This document shows, in pieces, positions 1 through 7,497 of a DNA stretch of 10,382 bases (position 1 is the first letter of the stretch; the number at the start of each line of letters is the position of its first letter). The translations under genes were made by a program, and so were the position numbers. Below the pieces are notes generated by a model, which was not told where the DNA came from, searched no databases, and saw only the letters and a program-made list of their open reading frames with translations. The stretch covers positions 1-10,382 of the forward strand of contig JBGPLH010000092.1 in NCBI GenBank assembly GCA_041486365.1, read 5' to 3'. The DNA comes from JBGPLH01 sp041486365 [NCBI: Thermodesulfobacteriota bacterium] (GTDB lineage: Bacteria; JAUYMQ01).

Positions 1-1014
1 ATCTCGATCGGCGTCATCGGGGCCGGCAGCTTCGGAACCGCGCTGGCGAAGCTTCTCGGTGACCGGGGCTACGACATCCGCATCTGGGTGTTCGAGGCCG
101 ATCTGTGCGAGCGGATGCGGCGGACGGCCGTGAACGACGTGTACCTGCCGGAGGTGACGCTGCCGAAGAACGTGTGGGCGACGAGCGATCTCAAGGAGGC
201 CGTCGAGGGCCGGGATCTCCTGCTCAGCGTCATGCCCAGCCACGTCGTGCGCGGCGTGATGGCCCGCGTGGGGCCGCTGCTCGATCGGCCGGTGCCGATC
301 GTCTCGGCCACCAAGGGGATCGAGAACGACACCCTCATGCTCATGTCCGAGGTGCTGGAGGAGGTGCTCCCCGAGGGTTACCGCGACCACCTCGCCTACG
401 TCTCCGGTCCCTCGTTCGCCAAGGAGATTTCCAGGGGCCTCCCCACGGCCGTGAGCGTGGCCTCCTTCAACCCCGCGCTGTCCAAGCGGGTGCAGGAGAT
501 CTTCAGCAGCACGATCTTCCGCTGCTACACGAACCCGGACGTGGTGGGCGTCGAGATGGGCGGCGCGGTGAAAAACGTGATCGCGGTCGCGGTGGGGATC
601 GCCGACGGAATGGGGCTCGGGCAGTCGGCACGCGCCGCGCTGATCACGCGGGGCCTGGCCGAGATCACCCGGCTCAGCGTCCGCAAGGGGGCGGACCCGC
701 TGACGTTCCTGGGACTCGCCGGCGTGGGCGACCTCGTGCTCACCTGCTGCGGCGACCTCTCCCGGAACCGCACCGTGGGCCTCGCGCTGGGGCATGGCAA
801 GACGCTCTCGCAGATCCTGTCCGAGATGAAGATGGTGGCCGAGGGCGTGAGGACGGCGAAGGCGGCCTACGACATGGCGAGGAAGCTGGGCGTCGACTGC
901 CCGATCCTCGATCAGACCTACGCGATGCTCTACGAGAACAAGCCGGCGCAGGACGCCTTGCGCGACGTGATGTCGCGCGAGCTCAAGTCCGAGGTCGAAT
1001 CTGAGAGGATCTAG
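1..1014 (+). CDS. gpsA: NAD(P)-dependent glycerol-3-phosphate dehydrogenase, 5' end cut by window edge
   Basis: Cytosolic enzyme that reduces dihydroxyacetone phosphate to sn-glycerol 3-phosphate for phospholipid synthesis. The reading frame is open from base 1, and the first residues (ISIGVIGAGSFGTALA) are the Rossmann strand with the GxGxxG dinucleotide-binding loop at residues 7-12, so only the start codon and a few residues are missing. Family hallmarks follow in order: SATKG (Lys about 105), SGPSFAKE (about 135-142), GGAVKNV with the expected catalytic Lys at about 191, and GLAGVGDLVLTC followed by SRNRTVG with the substrate-binding RNR at about 255-257. The visible 337 residues match the usual family length. 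The GTG at 88 is an internal valine, not a start. The stop is TAG at 1012-1014, 25 bases before the phosphatase gene, so co-transcription is likely. Identification is close to certain. Confidence 0.96.
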   Translation: MSIGVIGAGSFGTALAKLLGDRGYDIRIWVFEADLCERMRRTAVNDVYLPEVTLPKNVWATSDLKEAVEGRDLLLSVMPSHVVRGVMARVGPLLDRPVPIVSATKGIENDTLMLMSEVLEEVLPEGYRDHLAYVSGPSFAKEISRGLPTAVSVASFNPALSKRVQEIFSSTIFRCYTNPDVVGVEMGGAVKNVIAVAVGIADGMGLGQSARAALITRGLAEITRLSVRKGADPLTFLGLAGVGDLVLTCCGDLSRNRTVGLALGHGKTLSQILSEMKMVAEGVRTAKAAYDMARKLGVDCPILDQTYAMLYENKPAQDALRDVMSRELKSEVESERI

Positions 1015-1039
1015 CCCGCCCGCTTTCCCCGCCCCGGAC

Positions 1040-1501
1040 GTGCGGCGGGTCCTCTTCGTCTGCACCGGGAACCTCTGCCGCAGCCCGCTGGCGCGCGCCC
1101 TCTTCGCGCGGCTCGCCGCGGAGGCGGGCCTGCCTGTGGAGGCGCTCTCCGCGGGGCTCTACGCCTCGCCCGGCGCGCGGCCGCCGGCGGAGGCCCTCGC
1201 GATCGCGAAGGAGGCGGGCCTCGATCTGACGGGGCACGCCGCCGCTCCGGTTTCCCGCGAGGTCTTCGAGGCCTCCGACCTCGTGCTCGTGGTCGAGCGC
1301 TTCCAGGCCTCGGAGCTCCGGGATCTCTTTCCCCGGGACGCGGGCAAGATCCGGCTCCTCTCCGAGTTTGCCGCCGGCCGGCACCGCGGCCGCGAGATCG
1401 CCGACCCCTTCGGCCGGTCCCTTCCCTATTACCGCTCGAGCCTCGAGGAGATCCGCGAATGCGTCGAGGGGCTCGTGCGCCGCCTGGCCACCACCCCCTA
1501 G
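1040..1501 (+). CDS. Low-molecular-weight protein tyrosine phosphatase family protein
   Basis: Predicted cytosolic phosphatase of 153 residues, a normal length for the family, which removes phosphate from tyrosine (in some members arginine) through a cysteinyl-phosphate intermediate. The P-loop CTGNLCRSP carries the C-X5-R signature with nucleophile Cys8 and Arg14. The general-acid loop ADPFG places the catalytic Asp at 122, and the PYYRSSLEEI segment after it is typical of the family. The protein-arginine phosphatase YwlE has Thr where this protein has Leu12 in the P-loop, which argues weakly for phosphotyrosine. The start is a GTG at 1040, chosen because VLFVCTGN must sit at the N-terminus; no clear Shine-Dalgarno sequence precedes it. 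The gene follows gpsA by 25 bases. Bacterial relatives often regulate exopolysaccharide kinases, but no such partner is visible here, so the substrate is unknown. Confidence 0.9.
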   Translation: MRRVLFVCTGNLCRSPLARALFARLAAEAGLPVEALSAGLYASPGARPPAEALAIAKEAGLDLTGHAAAPVSREVFEASDLVLVVERFQASELRDLFPRDAGKIRLLSEFAAGRHRGREIADPFGRSLPYYRSSLEEIRECVEGLVRRLATTP

Positions 1502-1585
1502 GCGCTTCCCGCCCCCGCTCAAGCTCCCCTCTCCCGGCGCCGATGAATCGGGACGCGCGCGCGTGCGCGCCGACCGAGGTCCGCC

Positions 1586-2647
1586 ATGGAAGACCAGGAG
1601 CGCCTTCACGCCCGCATCGCCTCCCTCGAGGAGCGCACCCGCCGCCTCGAGGTCCTCTACCAGACCGCCCGCGATCTGAGCGGCACCCTCCGGCTCGACG
1701 ACCTGTTGAACCGCATCCTCGCGCGCACGCTCGACGTGCTCGGCTCGGAAATCGGATCGATCCTCGTCCTGGACGACGACGACGAGGCGTGGCTTCGCCT
1801 GCGGGTCGCCCGGGGCCTGGACGGGGTGCCCGCGGAGGACGTGCGGGTGCGCGTGGGAGAGGGGATCAGCGGCTGGGTTGCGGAGCACCGCCAGCCGCTC
1901 CTGGTCGAGGACGTGGAGTCGGATGCGCGCTTCGCGCGGCGCAGCGCCGAGCGATACAGCACGCGCTCGCTCGTGAGCGCCCCGCTCCTCGCGCGGGACC
2001 GACTCATCGGCGTCATGAACGTGAACAACAAGCGGGACGGCGGGGCCTTCAACCGGGAGGACCTCGATCTCCTCGTCGCCGTCGCGTCGCAGGCGGCCGT
2101 GGCCATCACCAACGCCCGGCTGTACGAGGAGACGCTCGCGCTCGCCCACCTCGATCCGCTCACGCGCCTGTACAACCACGGCTACTTCCAGCGGACTCTC
2201 GAGCAGGAGATGGACCGCGCCGAGCGCCACAACCGCTCGGTGACCCTGGTCCTGATCGACGTCGACGAGTTCAAGTTCTACAACGACCGGTACGGCCACT
2301 CTCGCGGCGACGAGGTGCTGAAGGAGGTCGCCGATCTCATCCTCGCGCAGTCCCGCTCCTCGGACGCCGTGGCCCGCACCGGCGAGGACGCCTTCGCCGT
2401 GATCCTCCCCGAAACCGACTACAAGCAGGCCCGCGTGTTCGCCGAGAAGGTGCGCCAGTCGATCGCCGCGCACCCCTTCCCCGGCGCCGCGGGCGATCTC
2501 ACCGAGACGCTCACGGTGAGCGTGGGCGTCGCCGCCTGGCCCGAGGACGCCCGCAGCCGCATCGAGCTTTACGACGTCGCCGACAGCGCGCTCCACGCCT
2601 CGAAGTTTGGCGGCAAGAACTGCGTGAGCGGGATCGAGGACGTGTAG
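1586..2647 (+). CDS. GAF-GGDEF protein with degenerate active site (GEDAF) and intact I-site
   Basis: Soluble signalling protein of 353 residues with no membrane segment. A short coiled-coil-like start (about 8-30) leads to a GAF sensor domain (about 30-178), a linker helix, and a GGDEF-fold domain (about 188-353). The GGDEF domain is well preserved: LDPLTRLYN, LIDVDEFKFYND (first metal Asp at 225), RYGHSRGDEVL and TVSVGVAAWPED. The signature itself reads GEDAF at 266-270 (bases 2381-2395): the second Gly is Glu and the fourth-position Glu is Ala. RSSD at 257-260 lies exactly five residues upstream, where the c-di-GMP inhibitory I-site (RxxD) is found. In known families this combination usually marks a c-di-GMP receptor, not a synthase; that role is inferred here. 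A GAGG at 1576-1579, six bases from the ATG, supports the start. The 84-base gap before it includes a run of alternating GC. Confidence 0.92.
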   Translation: MEDQERLHARIASLEERTRRLEVLYQTARDLSGTLRLDDLLNRILARTLDVLGSEIGSILVLDDDDEAWLRLRVARGLDGVPAEDVRVRVGEGISGWVAEHRQPLLVEDVESDARFARRSAERYSTRSLVSAPLLARDRLIGVMNVNNKRDGGAFNREDLDLLVAVASQAAVAITNARLYEETLALAHLDPLTRLYNHGYFQRTLEQEMDRAERHNRSVTLVLIDVDEFKFYNDRYGHSRGDEVLKEVADLILAQSRSSDAVARTGEDAFAVILPETDYKQARVFAEKVRQSIAAHPFPGAAGDLTETLTVSVGVAAWPEDARSRIELYDVADSALHASKFGGKNCVSGIEDV

Positions 2648-2718
2648 GGAAGCGCGCGCGAGCGCCAGCAGCCCTCTGTCGAACGACGTACGACCCCATC
2701 CGGCCTGTTTCCCTCGTC

Positions 2719-2747
2719 TTGCAATCCGCCTCCGATCCCGATAGTTT
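2719..2747 (+). promoter_or_regulatory. Possible sigma-70-type promoter for pyrE and downstream genes
   Basis: In the 165-base gap before pyrE, TTGCAA (2719-2724) is followed after 17 bases by TAGTTT (2742-2747), a weak fit to -35 and -10 boxes; GATAGT at 2740-2745 is an alternative -10 with 15-base spacing. It is the only AT-richer stretch in the gap. Between it and the start codon is a small perfect hairpin (CACCC at 2775-2779, GGGTG at 2783-2787). The call rests on pattern alone. Confidence 0.3.
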
Positions 2748-2812
2748 CTCGCCGCGTCGCACTCCCGGGGGCCACACCCGAGGGGTGAGAATCCGCTGAG
2801 GCACATCCCGCC

Positions 2813-3355
2813 ATGTCCCCCGAAGCCCATCGCGATCGGCTGCTGGCGATCCTGAAGCGCGAGTCCTGGGTGCCCGGGCGGGTGAAGCTCGCCTCGGGGC
2901 GGACGAGCGACTTCTACATCGACGTGCGCAAGAGCGCGTTCCTGCCCGAGGCGGCGTTCCTGATGGGCGAGGTTCTGTTCCCGCCGGTCCGCGCACTCGA
3001 CGTGCACGCGGTCGGCGGGATGGCGGTGGGCGCGATCCCGCTGGTGGACGCCGTCGTGCACGCGAGCCACCACGCCGGCGCGCCGATCCCCGGCTTCTTC
3101 GTCCGCAAGGAGACGAAGGGGCACGGGCTCGAGAAGCGGATCGAGGGGCGTTTCGAGAGCGGCTGGCGCGTCGCGATCCTGGAAGACGTGGTGACGAGCG
3201 GCGAGTCGGCGCTCGGCGCCGCCGACGCCGTGGAGGCCGCGAGCGGAATCGTGGCGGGCGTCATCGCCCTCGTCGATCGCCTGGAAGGGGGCGCCGCCGC
3301 GATCCGCGCCCGGGGCTACTCCTTCGAGTCGATCTACACACGGAAGGATTTTTGA
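2813..3355 (+). CDS. pyrE: Orotate phosphoribosyltransferase
   Basis: Cytosolic enzyme of de novo pyrimidine synthesis that joins orotate to PRPP to give orotidine 5'-phosphate. At 180 residues it has the length of the short PyrE form. Recognisable parts are LASGRTSDFYID (26-37, the LxSGxxSxxYxD orotate/PRPP segment), FFVRKETKGHG (95-105, with the flexible-loop lysines) and the PRPP-binding signature VAILEDVVTSGES (120-132). The ATG at 2813 has a weak GAGG at 2798-2801, 11 bases upstream. The stop TGA overlaps the TTG start of the following phosphodiesterase gene (TTGA), implying translational coupling. Other genes of the pyrimidine pathway are not adjacent in this window. The motif set makes the assignment secure. 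Confidence 0.93.
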   Translation: MSPEAHRDRLLAILKRESWVPGRVKLASGRTSDFYIDVRKSAFLPEAAFLMGEVLFPPVRALDVHAVGGMAVGAIPLVDAVVHASHHAGAPIPGFFVRKETKGHGLEKRIEGRFESGWRVAILEDVVTSGESALGAADAVEAASGIVAGVIALVDRLEGGAAAIRARGYSFESIYTRKDF

Positions 3356-5343
3356 TAACCCGGCTCTCCAGGTGGGTGGTGCCGCCGCTCGCGATGGTCC
3401 TTGCGCTCGCCGCCCTCGCCTGCGGGAAGGCGCCGCCGCCGCCGCCCGGCAGGGGCCTTCCCAAGGTCGTGGTCCTCGGATTCGACGGCGTCGACCCGCG
3501 CTTCCTCTCGCGCTGGATGGCGGAGGGGAAGGTCCCGAACCTCGCGCGCCTGGCGAAGCAAGGCACCTACCGCCCGCTCGTCTCCACGAATCCCCCGCAG
3601 AGCCCCGTCGCCTGGTCGACCTTCGCGACGGGCCTCAACCCCGGCAAGCACGGCATCTACGATTTCGTGAAGCGCGATCCGGCGACCTACCTTCCGGCCG
3701 TCGCGACGTCGAGCGTGTCGCCACCGGAGATGCGATTCGGTCTCTTCGTGAAGACACCTCCCGCCGGTCACAACCCCCGGCGCGGGGAGACCTTCTGGAA
3801 GAAGGCCTCCGATGCCGGCGTGCGCGTCACGGTGCTCAACGTCCCCTACGCGTTCCCGCCGGACGACGTCGTCAAGACGGGCAGGCAGCTCTCGGGACTC
3901 GGAACGCCCGATCTCCTCGGCACGAACAGCACGTTCTACTACTACGCGACCGATCTCACGGAGAAAGAGCTGGCGAAGCCCGTCGGCGGCGGGCGACTCG
4001 TGAAGGTTGCCCTGGAAGGGAACGTGGCGAACGCCACGCTCGAAGGCCCCCCGAACCCGAGGGACCAGGAAGGGAAGCCCCTCACGCTGCCGCTTCGCTT
4101 CACGCTCGATGCGGCGTCGAAGACGGTGAGCGTGAGCGCGGGTGACGCGGACGCGGAGGCTACGGTGGGTGCGTGGACGCCCTGGATGCAGATCGCCTTT
4201 CGCGTCTCGCCCTTCTACACGATCCACGGCCTCTGCCGATTCTATGTGCTCGAAGCCGGACCGGCGCTGCGCATCTACGGATCGCCGCTCAACTACCACC
4301 CCGAGCACCCCTTCGTTCCCTTCACGAGCCCCGAGCGCTTCTCTGCGGACCTGGCGCGCGCCGTGGGCCTCTACAAGACGTTGGGCTGGGACCACGACAC
4401 GTCGGGCCTGAACGCCGAGCGCATGGACGAGGCCGCGTTCCTCTCCGACGTCGCCATGGTGGAGGACCAGCGGGAGAAGATGCTCCTGCGGGCCATGGAC
4501 GCGCGGGACTGGGACCTGCTGATCTCCGTCTCCACGGCCACCGACCGCGTCTCGCACATGTTCTACCGGCTGCTCGATCCGAGAAACCCCCGCTACGACG
4601 CGAAGCTCGCGGCGCGCTACGGCAACGCCATCGAGAAGACCTACGTCCGCATGGACCGTGTCGTGGGGGAGGTTATCCGCAAGCTGCCGGAGGGGGCGAC
4701 GCTGATCATCCTCTCGGACCACGGGTTCCACGACTTCCGGCGCGGCCTGCACACCAATTCCTGGCTCGTGCGCAACGGCTACATGACTCTCCAGCCAAGC
4801 CGGGAGAGCCCCGAGGGGCGCTTCAGCACCAAGGATTTCTTTCCCGCGGTCGACTGGTCGAAGACTCAGGCCTACGCGCTCGGGACAGGGCAGGTGTACC
4901 TGAACCTGGAAGGGCGCGAGCGCGACGGAATCGTGAAGCCCGACGAGGCGGGTCGGGTCGCCGCGGAGATTGCGGCGAAGCTCGAGGCCTTCATCGATCC
5001 GGCGACGGGAGAGAAGCCGCTCCGGAAGGTGTACCTCGGCCGGGAGATCTGGCCGGGCGCGCGGCCGGAGGAGATGCCGGATCTGCAGCTCGCCTTCCGG
5101 GACGGATGGCGCACGTCCTGGGAGACCATGCTCGGCGCCGCGCCGGACGCGCTCACGGCGGTGAACGAGAAGAAATGGAGCGGCGATCATGCGGCGAGCG
5201 ACGTGGCCGACACCGACGGCGTGCTCCTCGTGAACCGCCGCCTGCCGCTCACGAAGCCCCGGATCGTGGATCTCGCCGCGACGATCCTGAAGAGCTACGG
5301 GATCGAACCGCCGCGGGACGGCGACGGAGCGGCCCTGTGGTAA
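3352..5343 (+). CDS. Lipoprotein of the type I phosphodiesterase / alkaline-phosphatase superfamily
   Basis: Predicted membrane-anchored hydrolase of 663 residues outside the cytoplasm. A basic start (residues 1-7), hydrophobic core and LAALAC give a signal peptide with lipidation at Cys24, followed by a proline-rich linker. The catalytic fold begins at about 38: LGFDGVD supplies metal ligand Asp45, and NPPQSPVAWSTFATG places the nucleophile at Ser84, where nucleotide pyrophosphatases have Thr. Further metal ligands are Asp398 and His402 (ATDRVSH), Asp456 and His457 (LSDHGF) and His467 (LHTNSW). The substrate cannot be read from the sequence; phosphodiesters or phospholipid headgroups are possible. 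The TTG start at 3352 overlaps the pyrE stop and is favoured because it supplies the basic n-region; GGAAGGA lies only three bases upstream, and GTG at 3376 is the alternative. The end overlaps the next gene. Confidence 0.9.
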   Translation: MITRLSRWVVPPLAMVLALAALACGKAPPPPPGRGLPKVVVLGFDGVDPRFLSRWMAEGKVPNLARLAKQGTYRPLVSTNPPQSPVAWSTFATGLNPGKHGIYDFVKRDPATYLPAVATSSVSPPEMRFGLFVKTPPAGHNPRRGETFWKKASDAGVRVTVLNVPYAFPPDDVVKTGRQLSGLGTPDLLGTNSTFYYYATDLTEKELAKPVGGGRLVKVALEGNVANATLEGPPNPRDQEGKPLTLPLRFTLDAASKTVSVSAGDADAEATVGAWTPWMQIAFRVSPFYTIHGLCRFYVLEAGPALRIYGSPLNYHPEHPFVPFTSPERFSADLARAVGLYKTLGWDHDTSGLNAERMDEAAFLSDVAMVEDQREKMLLRAMDARDWDLLISVSTATDRVSHMFYRLLDPRNPRYDAKLAARYGNAIEKTYVRMDRVVGEVIRKLPEGATLIILSDHGFHDFRRGLHTNSWLVRNGYMTLQPSRESPEGRFSTKDFFPAVDWSKTQAYALGTGQVYLNLEGRERDGIVKPDEAGRVAAEIAAKLEAFIDPATGEKPLRKVYLGREIWPGARPEEMPDLQLAFRDGWRTSWETMLGAAPDALTAVNEKKWSGDHAASDVADTDGVLLVNRRLPLTKPRIVDLAATILKSYGIEPPRDGDGAALW

Positions 5344-7217
5344 CCACCCGCGGTGCCTCTATGATGGCGCTCGTCCTGTCCGGTCTCGGCGCGGGCCTCC
5401 TCGCCGGTGCGATCCTCGGCTTCGGCGAGGGGGCGGTGATCCTCACGAGTGCTAAGGAAGGCGCCGACACGCAGGTCCTCTGGTACGGGACGGCGCTCTA
5501 CGCGCTGCTCACGGGGGCCCTGGGGTTCGGCTTCGGCGTCGCCGCGGTGCTCCTCGGATCGCGTCGACCTTCCCCCGCTCGATTCACCGCGTTCAGCTTT
5601 CCCGCGATCCTCGCGGCGGGCGCGCTGCTCCTCGCGCGCTTCCGGATCGTGCGCGACGTGCTGGGCGAGCACCCGATGAGTGCGCCGCAGCAGATCGCGC
5701 TCCTCGGCGGCGCGGCGGCGCTCTTCCTCGTCCTCGCGCTGACGCTGCGCGGGCCGGCGCGGCGCGGCGCGGGGATCCTTCGAGCGCCCGCACAGATCGC
5801 CGCGGCGACGGCGCTCTTCGTGCTCGCCCTCGTGGCGTCCATCGCCATCAAGCCTGAGCCCGCGGCGCCGTCGCCCGCTCCCGGGAGCGTTCCCGCGGCC
5901 CTGGCGGACCGGCCCAACGTGATCCTGATCATGGTCGACACGCTGCGCGCCGATCGGCTGCCCGCCTACGGCTACGGCAGGATCCGGACGCCCGCGATCG
6001 ACGCCCTCGCAGCCGACGGGGGCGTCTTCGAGCAGACGTTCTCGCAGGCCTCCTGGACCAAACCCTCCGCCGCTTCGCTCCTCACGGGCCTCTACCCCTC
6101 CACGCATCAGTGCTACCGGAAGGCGGATCTGCTGCCCGAAGCGGTGACGACGCTGCCGGAGGCGATGAAGGCGGCGGGCTGGCGCACGGGCGGCATCGTG
6201 ACGAACATCAACCTCGCACCGAGCTTCCAGTTCGATCAGGGTTACGACGAGTACCTCTACCTCGCGCCGGATTACTTCTTCGGGGCGTCGGAGTCCTCCT
6301 CAAAGCTCGCCGCCTACAACGGGCTGCGCCTGTTCCGGGAGCGGTTCCTCTCGAAGAGAAAAGACGTCCGGCACTACTACCAGGATGCCGCCACGGCGAC
6401 GGCCGCCGCGAACGCGTGGATCGATCGGAACGGAAAGAGCCGCTTCTTCCTCTTCCTGCACTACATGGATCCCCACGACCCGTACTTCAGGCACCCCTAC
6501 GATGGCCACGCGGTGGCGCGCGTGGACACGCCCAGGCCGGATCCCGCGCGGGCCAAGGAGCTTTCGGATCTGTACGACGGGGAGATCGTCTTCCTGGATC
6601 GGCACCTGGGCGAGTTCCTCGATCATCTCAGGGCGCGGGGGCTCTACGACGACGCGCTGATCGTGCTCACGGCCGATCACGGGGAGGAGTTCCACGAGCA
6701 CGGCGGCTGGTGGCACGGGACGACCTTATACGACGAGCAGATCCGGATCCCGCTCGTCGTGAAGCCGCCGAAGCGCGCCGCGGGACCCCGGGGCCGCATC
6801 GACGGGATCGCGCGATCGCTGGACATCGCGCCGACGATCCTCGCGATGTGCGGCGTCCAGCCGCCGAAGGCGATGCAGGGCGTTTCGCTCGCGCAGGCGC
6901 GGCCGGGGGACGAGAGCTTCGCCGAGGAGGACTTCGAGGGAAACCGGATCCGCGCGCTCCGTGGGGCTGAGTGGAAGATCATCGAGGCCAATCCGCGCAA
7001 TCCGCGGGGCCTCCCGGAGAGCGCTCTCTTCCAGATGAAGGAAGACCCCCGCGAGACGCGCAACCTCGCCCCGGCCGAGACGGTGCGCACGAAGGCGATG
7101 AGCGCGAAGATGGATCACACCCTCGGCCGGGCGCTGCGCGCCGCCGTGGCGGGGAAGCAGGGCAAGATCGACGCCGCGACGCGCCAGCGGCTCAAGGCGC
7201 TGGGGTACGTGCAGTAG
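5337..7217 (+). CDS. Five-helix membrane protein with AP/sulfatase-fold domain, Thr nucleophile
   Basis: Membrane enzyme of about 626 residues. Five predicted transmembrane helices (about 10-36, 48-74, 83-101, 118-137, 153-171) precede a proline-rich linker and an AP-superfamily domain from about 192. NVILIMVDTLRADRL gives metal ligand Asp201, and TADHGEEF gives Asp447 and His448. The nucleophile segment reads WTKPSAASLLTG, so Thr241 stands where sulfatases have Cys or Ser of CxPxR; it cannot form formylglycine and is probably not a sulfatase. Membrane helices followed by an extracytoplasmic Thr-nucleophile domain resemble LtaS or EptA phospho-transferases in layout, but the substrate is unknown. 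The GTG at 5337 has GGAG at 5326-5329, seven bases upstream, and overlaps the preceding gene; ATG at 5361 or 5364 without an SD is the alternative. The C-terminus (RQRLKALGYVQ) is typical of bacterial sulfatase-like proteins. Confidence 0.87.
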   Translation: MVTTRGASMMALVLSGLGAGLLAGAILGFGEGAVILTSAKEGADTQVLWYGTALYALLTGALGFGFGVAAVLLGSRRPSPARFTAFSFPAILAAGALLLARFRIVRDVLGEHPMSAPQQIALLGGAAALFLVLALTLRGPARRGAGILRAPAQIAAATALFVLALVASIAIKPEPAAPSPAPGSVPAALADRPNVILIMVDTLRADRLPAYGYGRIRTPAIDALAADGGVFEQTFSQASWTKPSAASLLTGLYPSTHQCYRKADLLPEAVTTLPEAMKAAGWRTGGIVTNINLAPSFQFDQGYDEYLYLAPDYFFGASESSSKLAAYNGLRLFRERFLSKRKDVRHYYQDAATATAAANAWIDRNGKSRFFLFLHYMDPHDPYFRHPYDGHAVARVDTPRPDPARAKELSDLYDGEIVFLDRHLGEFLDHLRARGLYDDALIVLTADHGEEFHEHGGWWHGTTLYDEQIRIPLVVKPPKRAAGPRGRIDGIARSLDIAPTILAMCGVQPPKAMQGVSLAQARPGDESFAEEDFEGNRIRALRGAEWKIIEANPRNPRGLPESALFQMKEDPRETRNLAPAETVRTKAMSAKMDHTLGRALRAAVAGKQGKIDAATRQRLKALGYVQ

Positions 7218-7263
7218 CCGTTCGGTCCCTTCGTGGACGGCATGCCGCAGGCATTGTGAGGAA

Positions 7264-7293
7264 CCCCGGGCCAAGTCCGCGGTCGGACCGGGG
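7264..7293 (+). terminator. GC-rich hairpin after the phosphodiesterase operon
   Basis: GTCCG (7275-7279) pairs with CGGAC (7284-7288) around a CGGT loop, and CCCCG (7264-7268) pairs with the adjoining CGGGG (7289-7293), leaving a six-base bulge on the left. It lies 46 bases after the stop of the membrane enzyme, where a terminator is expected, but no T-run follows, so intrinsic termination is uncertain. Confidence 0.4.
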
Positions 7294-7333
7294 AAGCAGA
7301 GCCCCGACAACGTTCGTGTGAGATAGACTGGAG

Positions 7334-7447
7334 CTTCGCGCAGCCTATCACCGGGAAGCTGGTCCTCTCCGTTCGGCAACGGTCCAGCGTTTCAGGTGAC
7401 TTCGAGGAATTTACTCTTCGTAACGGTCGATGTGATAGGCTGCGAAG
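7334..7447. repeat. 114-bp structured element closed by a long inverted repeat
   Basis: CGCAGCCTATCAC (7339-7351) is the perfect reverse complement of 7432-7444 (13 of 13). With a two-base bulge on the left arm the stem extends to CTTCGC (starting 7334) against GCGAAG (ending 7447). Inside lies a second hairpin: GCTGG (7358-7362) with CCAGC (7384-7388), enclosing CCGTT (7369-7373) with AACGG (7378-7382) and a CGGC tetraloop. It starts about 40 bases after the terminator-like hairpin and ends 40 bases before the first cassette core. The size resembles long attC sites, but the arms lack GTT/AAC core boxes, so it is not called one. It could be a structured RNA, a degenerate recombination site or the end of a mobile element. 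Confidence 0.65.
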
Positions 7448-7476
7448 GTCGCAGGGGTACGGAAATAGGCGGAACA

Positions 7477-7494
7477 GCCTAATCATCGTTAGAC
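7477..7494 (+). other. Integron-type core site before the first cassette gene (attI-like or attC end)
   Basis: GTTAGAC (7488-7494) fits the integron R-box consensus GTTRRRY and stands three bases before the ATG of the next gene, the usual arrangement at the start of a gene cassette. GCCTAAT (7477-7483) is an imperfect inverse copy four bases upstream, reminiscent of the paired L and R boxes at the end of attI sites. A short hairpin, TAGGC (7466-7470) with GCCTA (7477-7481), overlaps it. No matching RYYYAAC box was found further upstream, so it cannot be shown whether this is an attI relic or the end of an eroded attC. Confidence 0.42.
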
Positions 7495-7497
7495 CGC

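Noticed and set aside
1551-1572. Alternating GC run between the phosphatase and GAF-GGDEF genes as a regulatory element
   Set aside because: It is short and fits the composition of the genome; no stem-loop with a T-run or operator symmetry is evident.
2775-2812. Possible TPP-riboswitch-like stretch before pyrE (GGGGTGAGA ... CTGAG)
   Set aside because: The conserved downstream part of the thi-box is absent and pyrE is not a thiamine gene; only a five-base-pair hairpin is real.
983-3124. Long minus-strand open frame of 713 codons
   Set aside because: It lies opposite gpsA, the phosphatase, the GAF-GGDEF gene and pyrE, all with family motifs. Its product is Arg-, Gly- and Ala-rich without motifs, as expected for the reverse of GC-rich codons.
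3334-5190. Long minus-strand open frame of 618 codons
   Set aside because: It is a reverse-strand shadow of the phosphodiesterase gene, with an Arg/His/Val-rich product and no recognisable domain.
4173-5336. In-frame N-terminal extension of the membrane enzyme back to 4173
   Set aside because: This stretch is the off-frame reading of the phosphodiesterase gene. The real protein starts near 5337 or 5361, where the first transmembrane helix begins.
7334-7447. Reading the structured element as a complete attC
   Set aside because: The arms lack RYYYAAC and GTTRRRY boxes, so it is kept as an unassigned inverted repeat.
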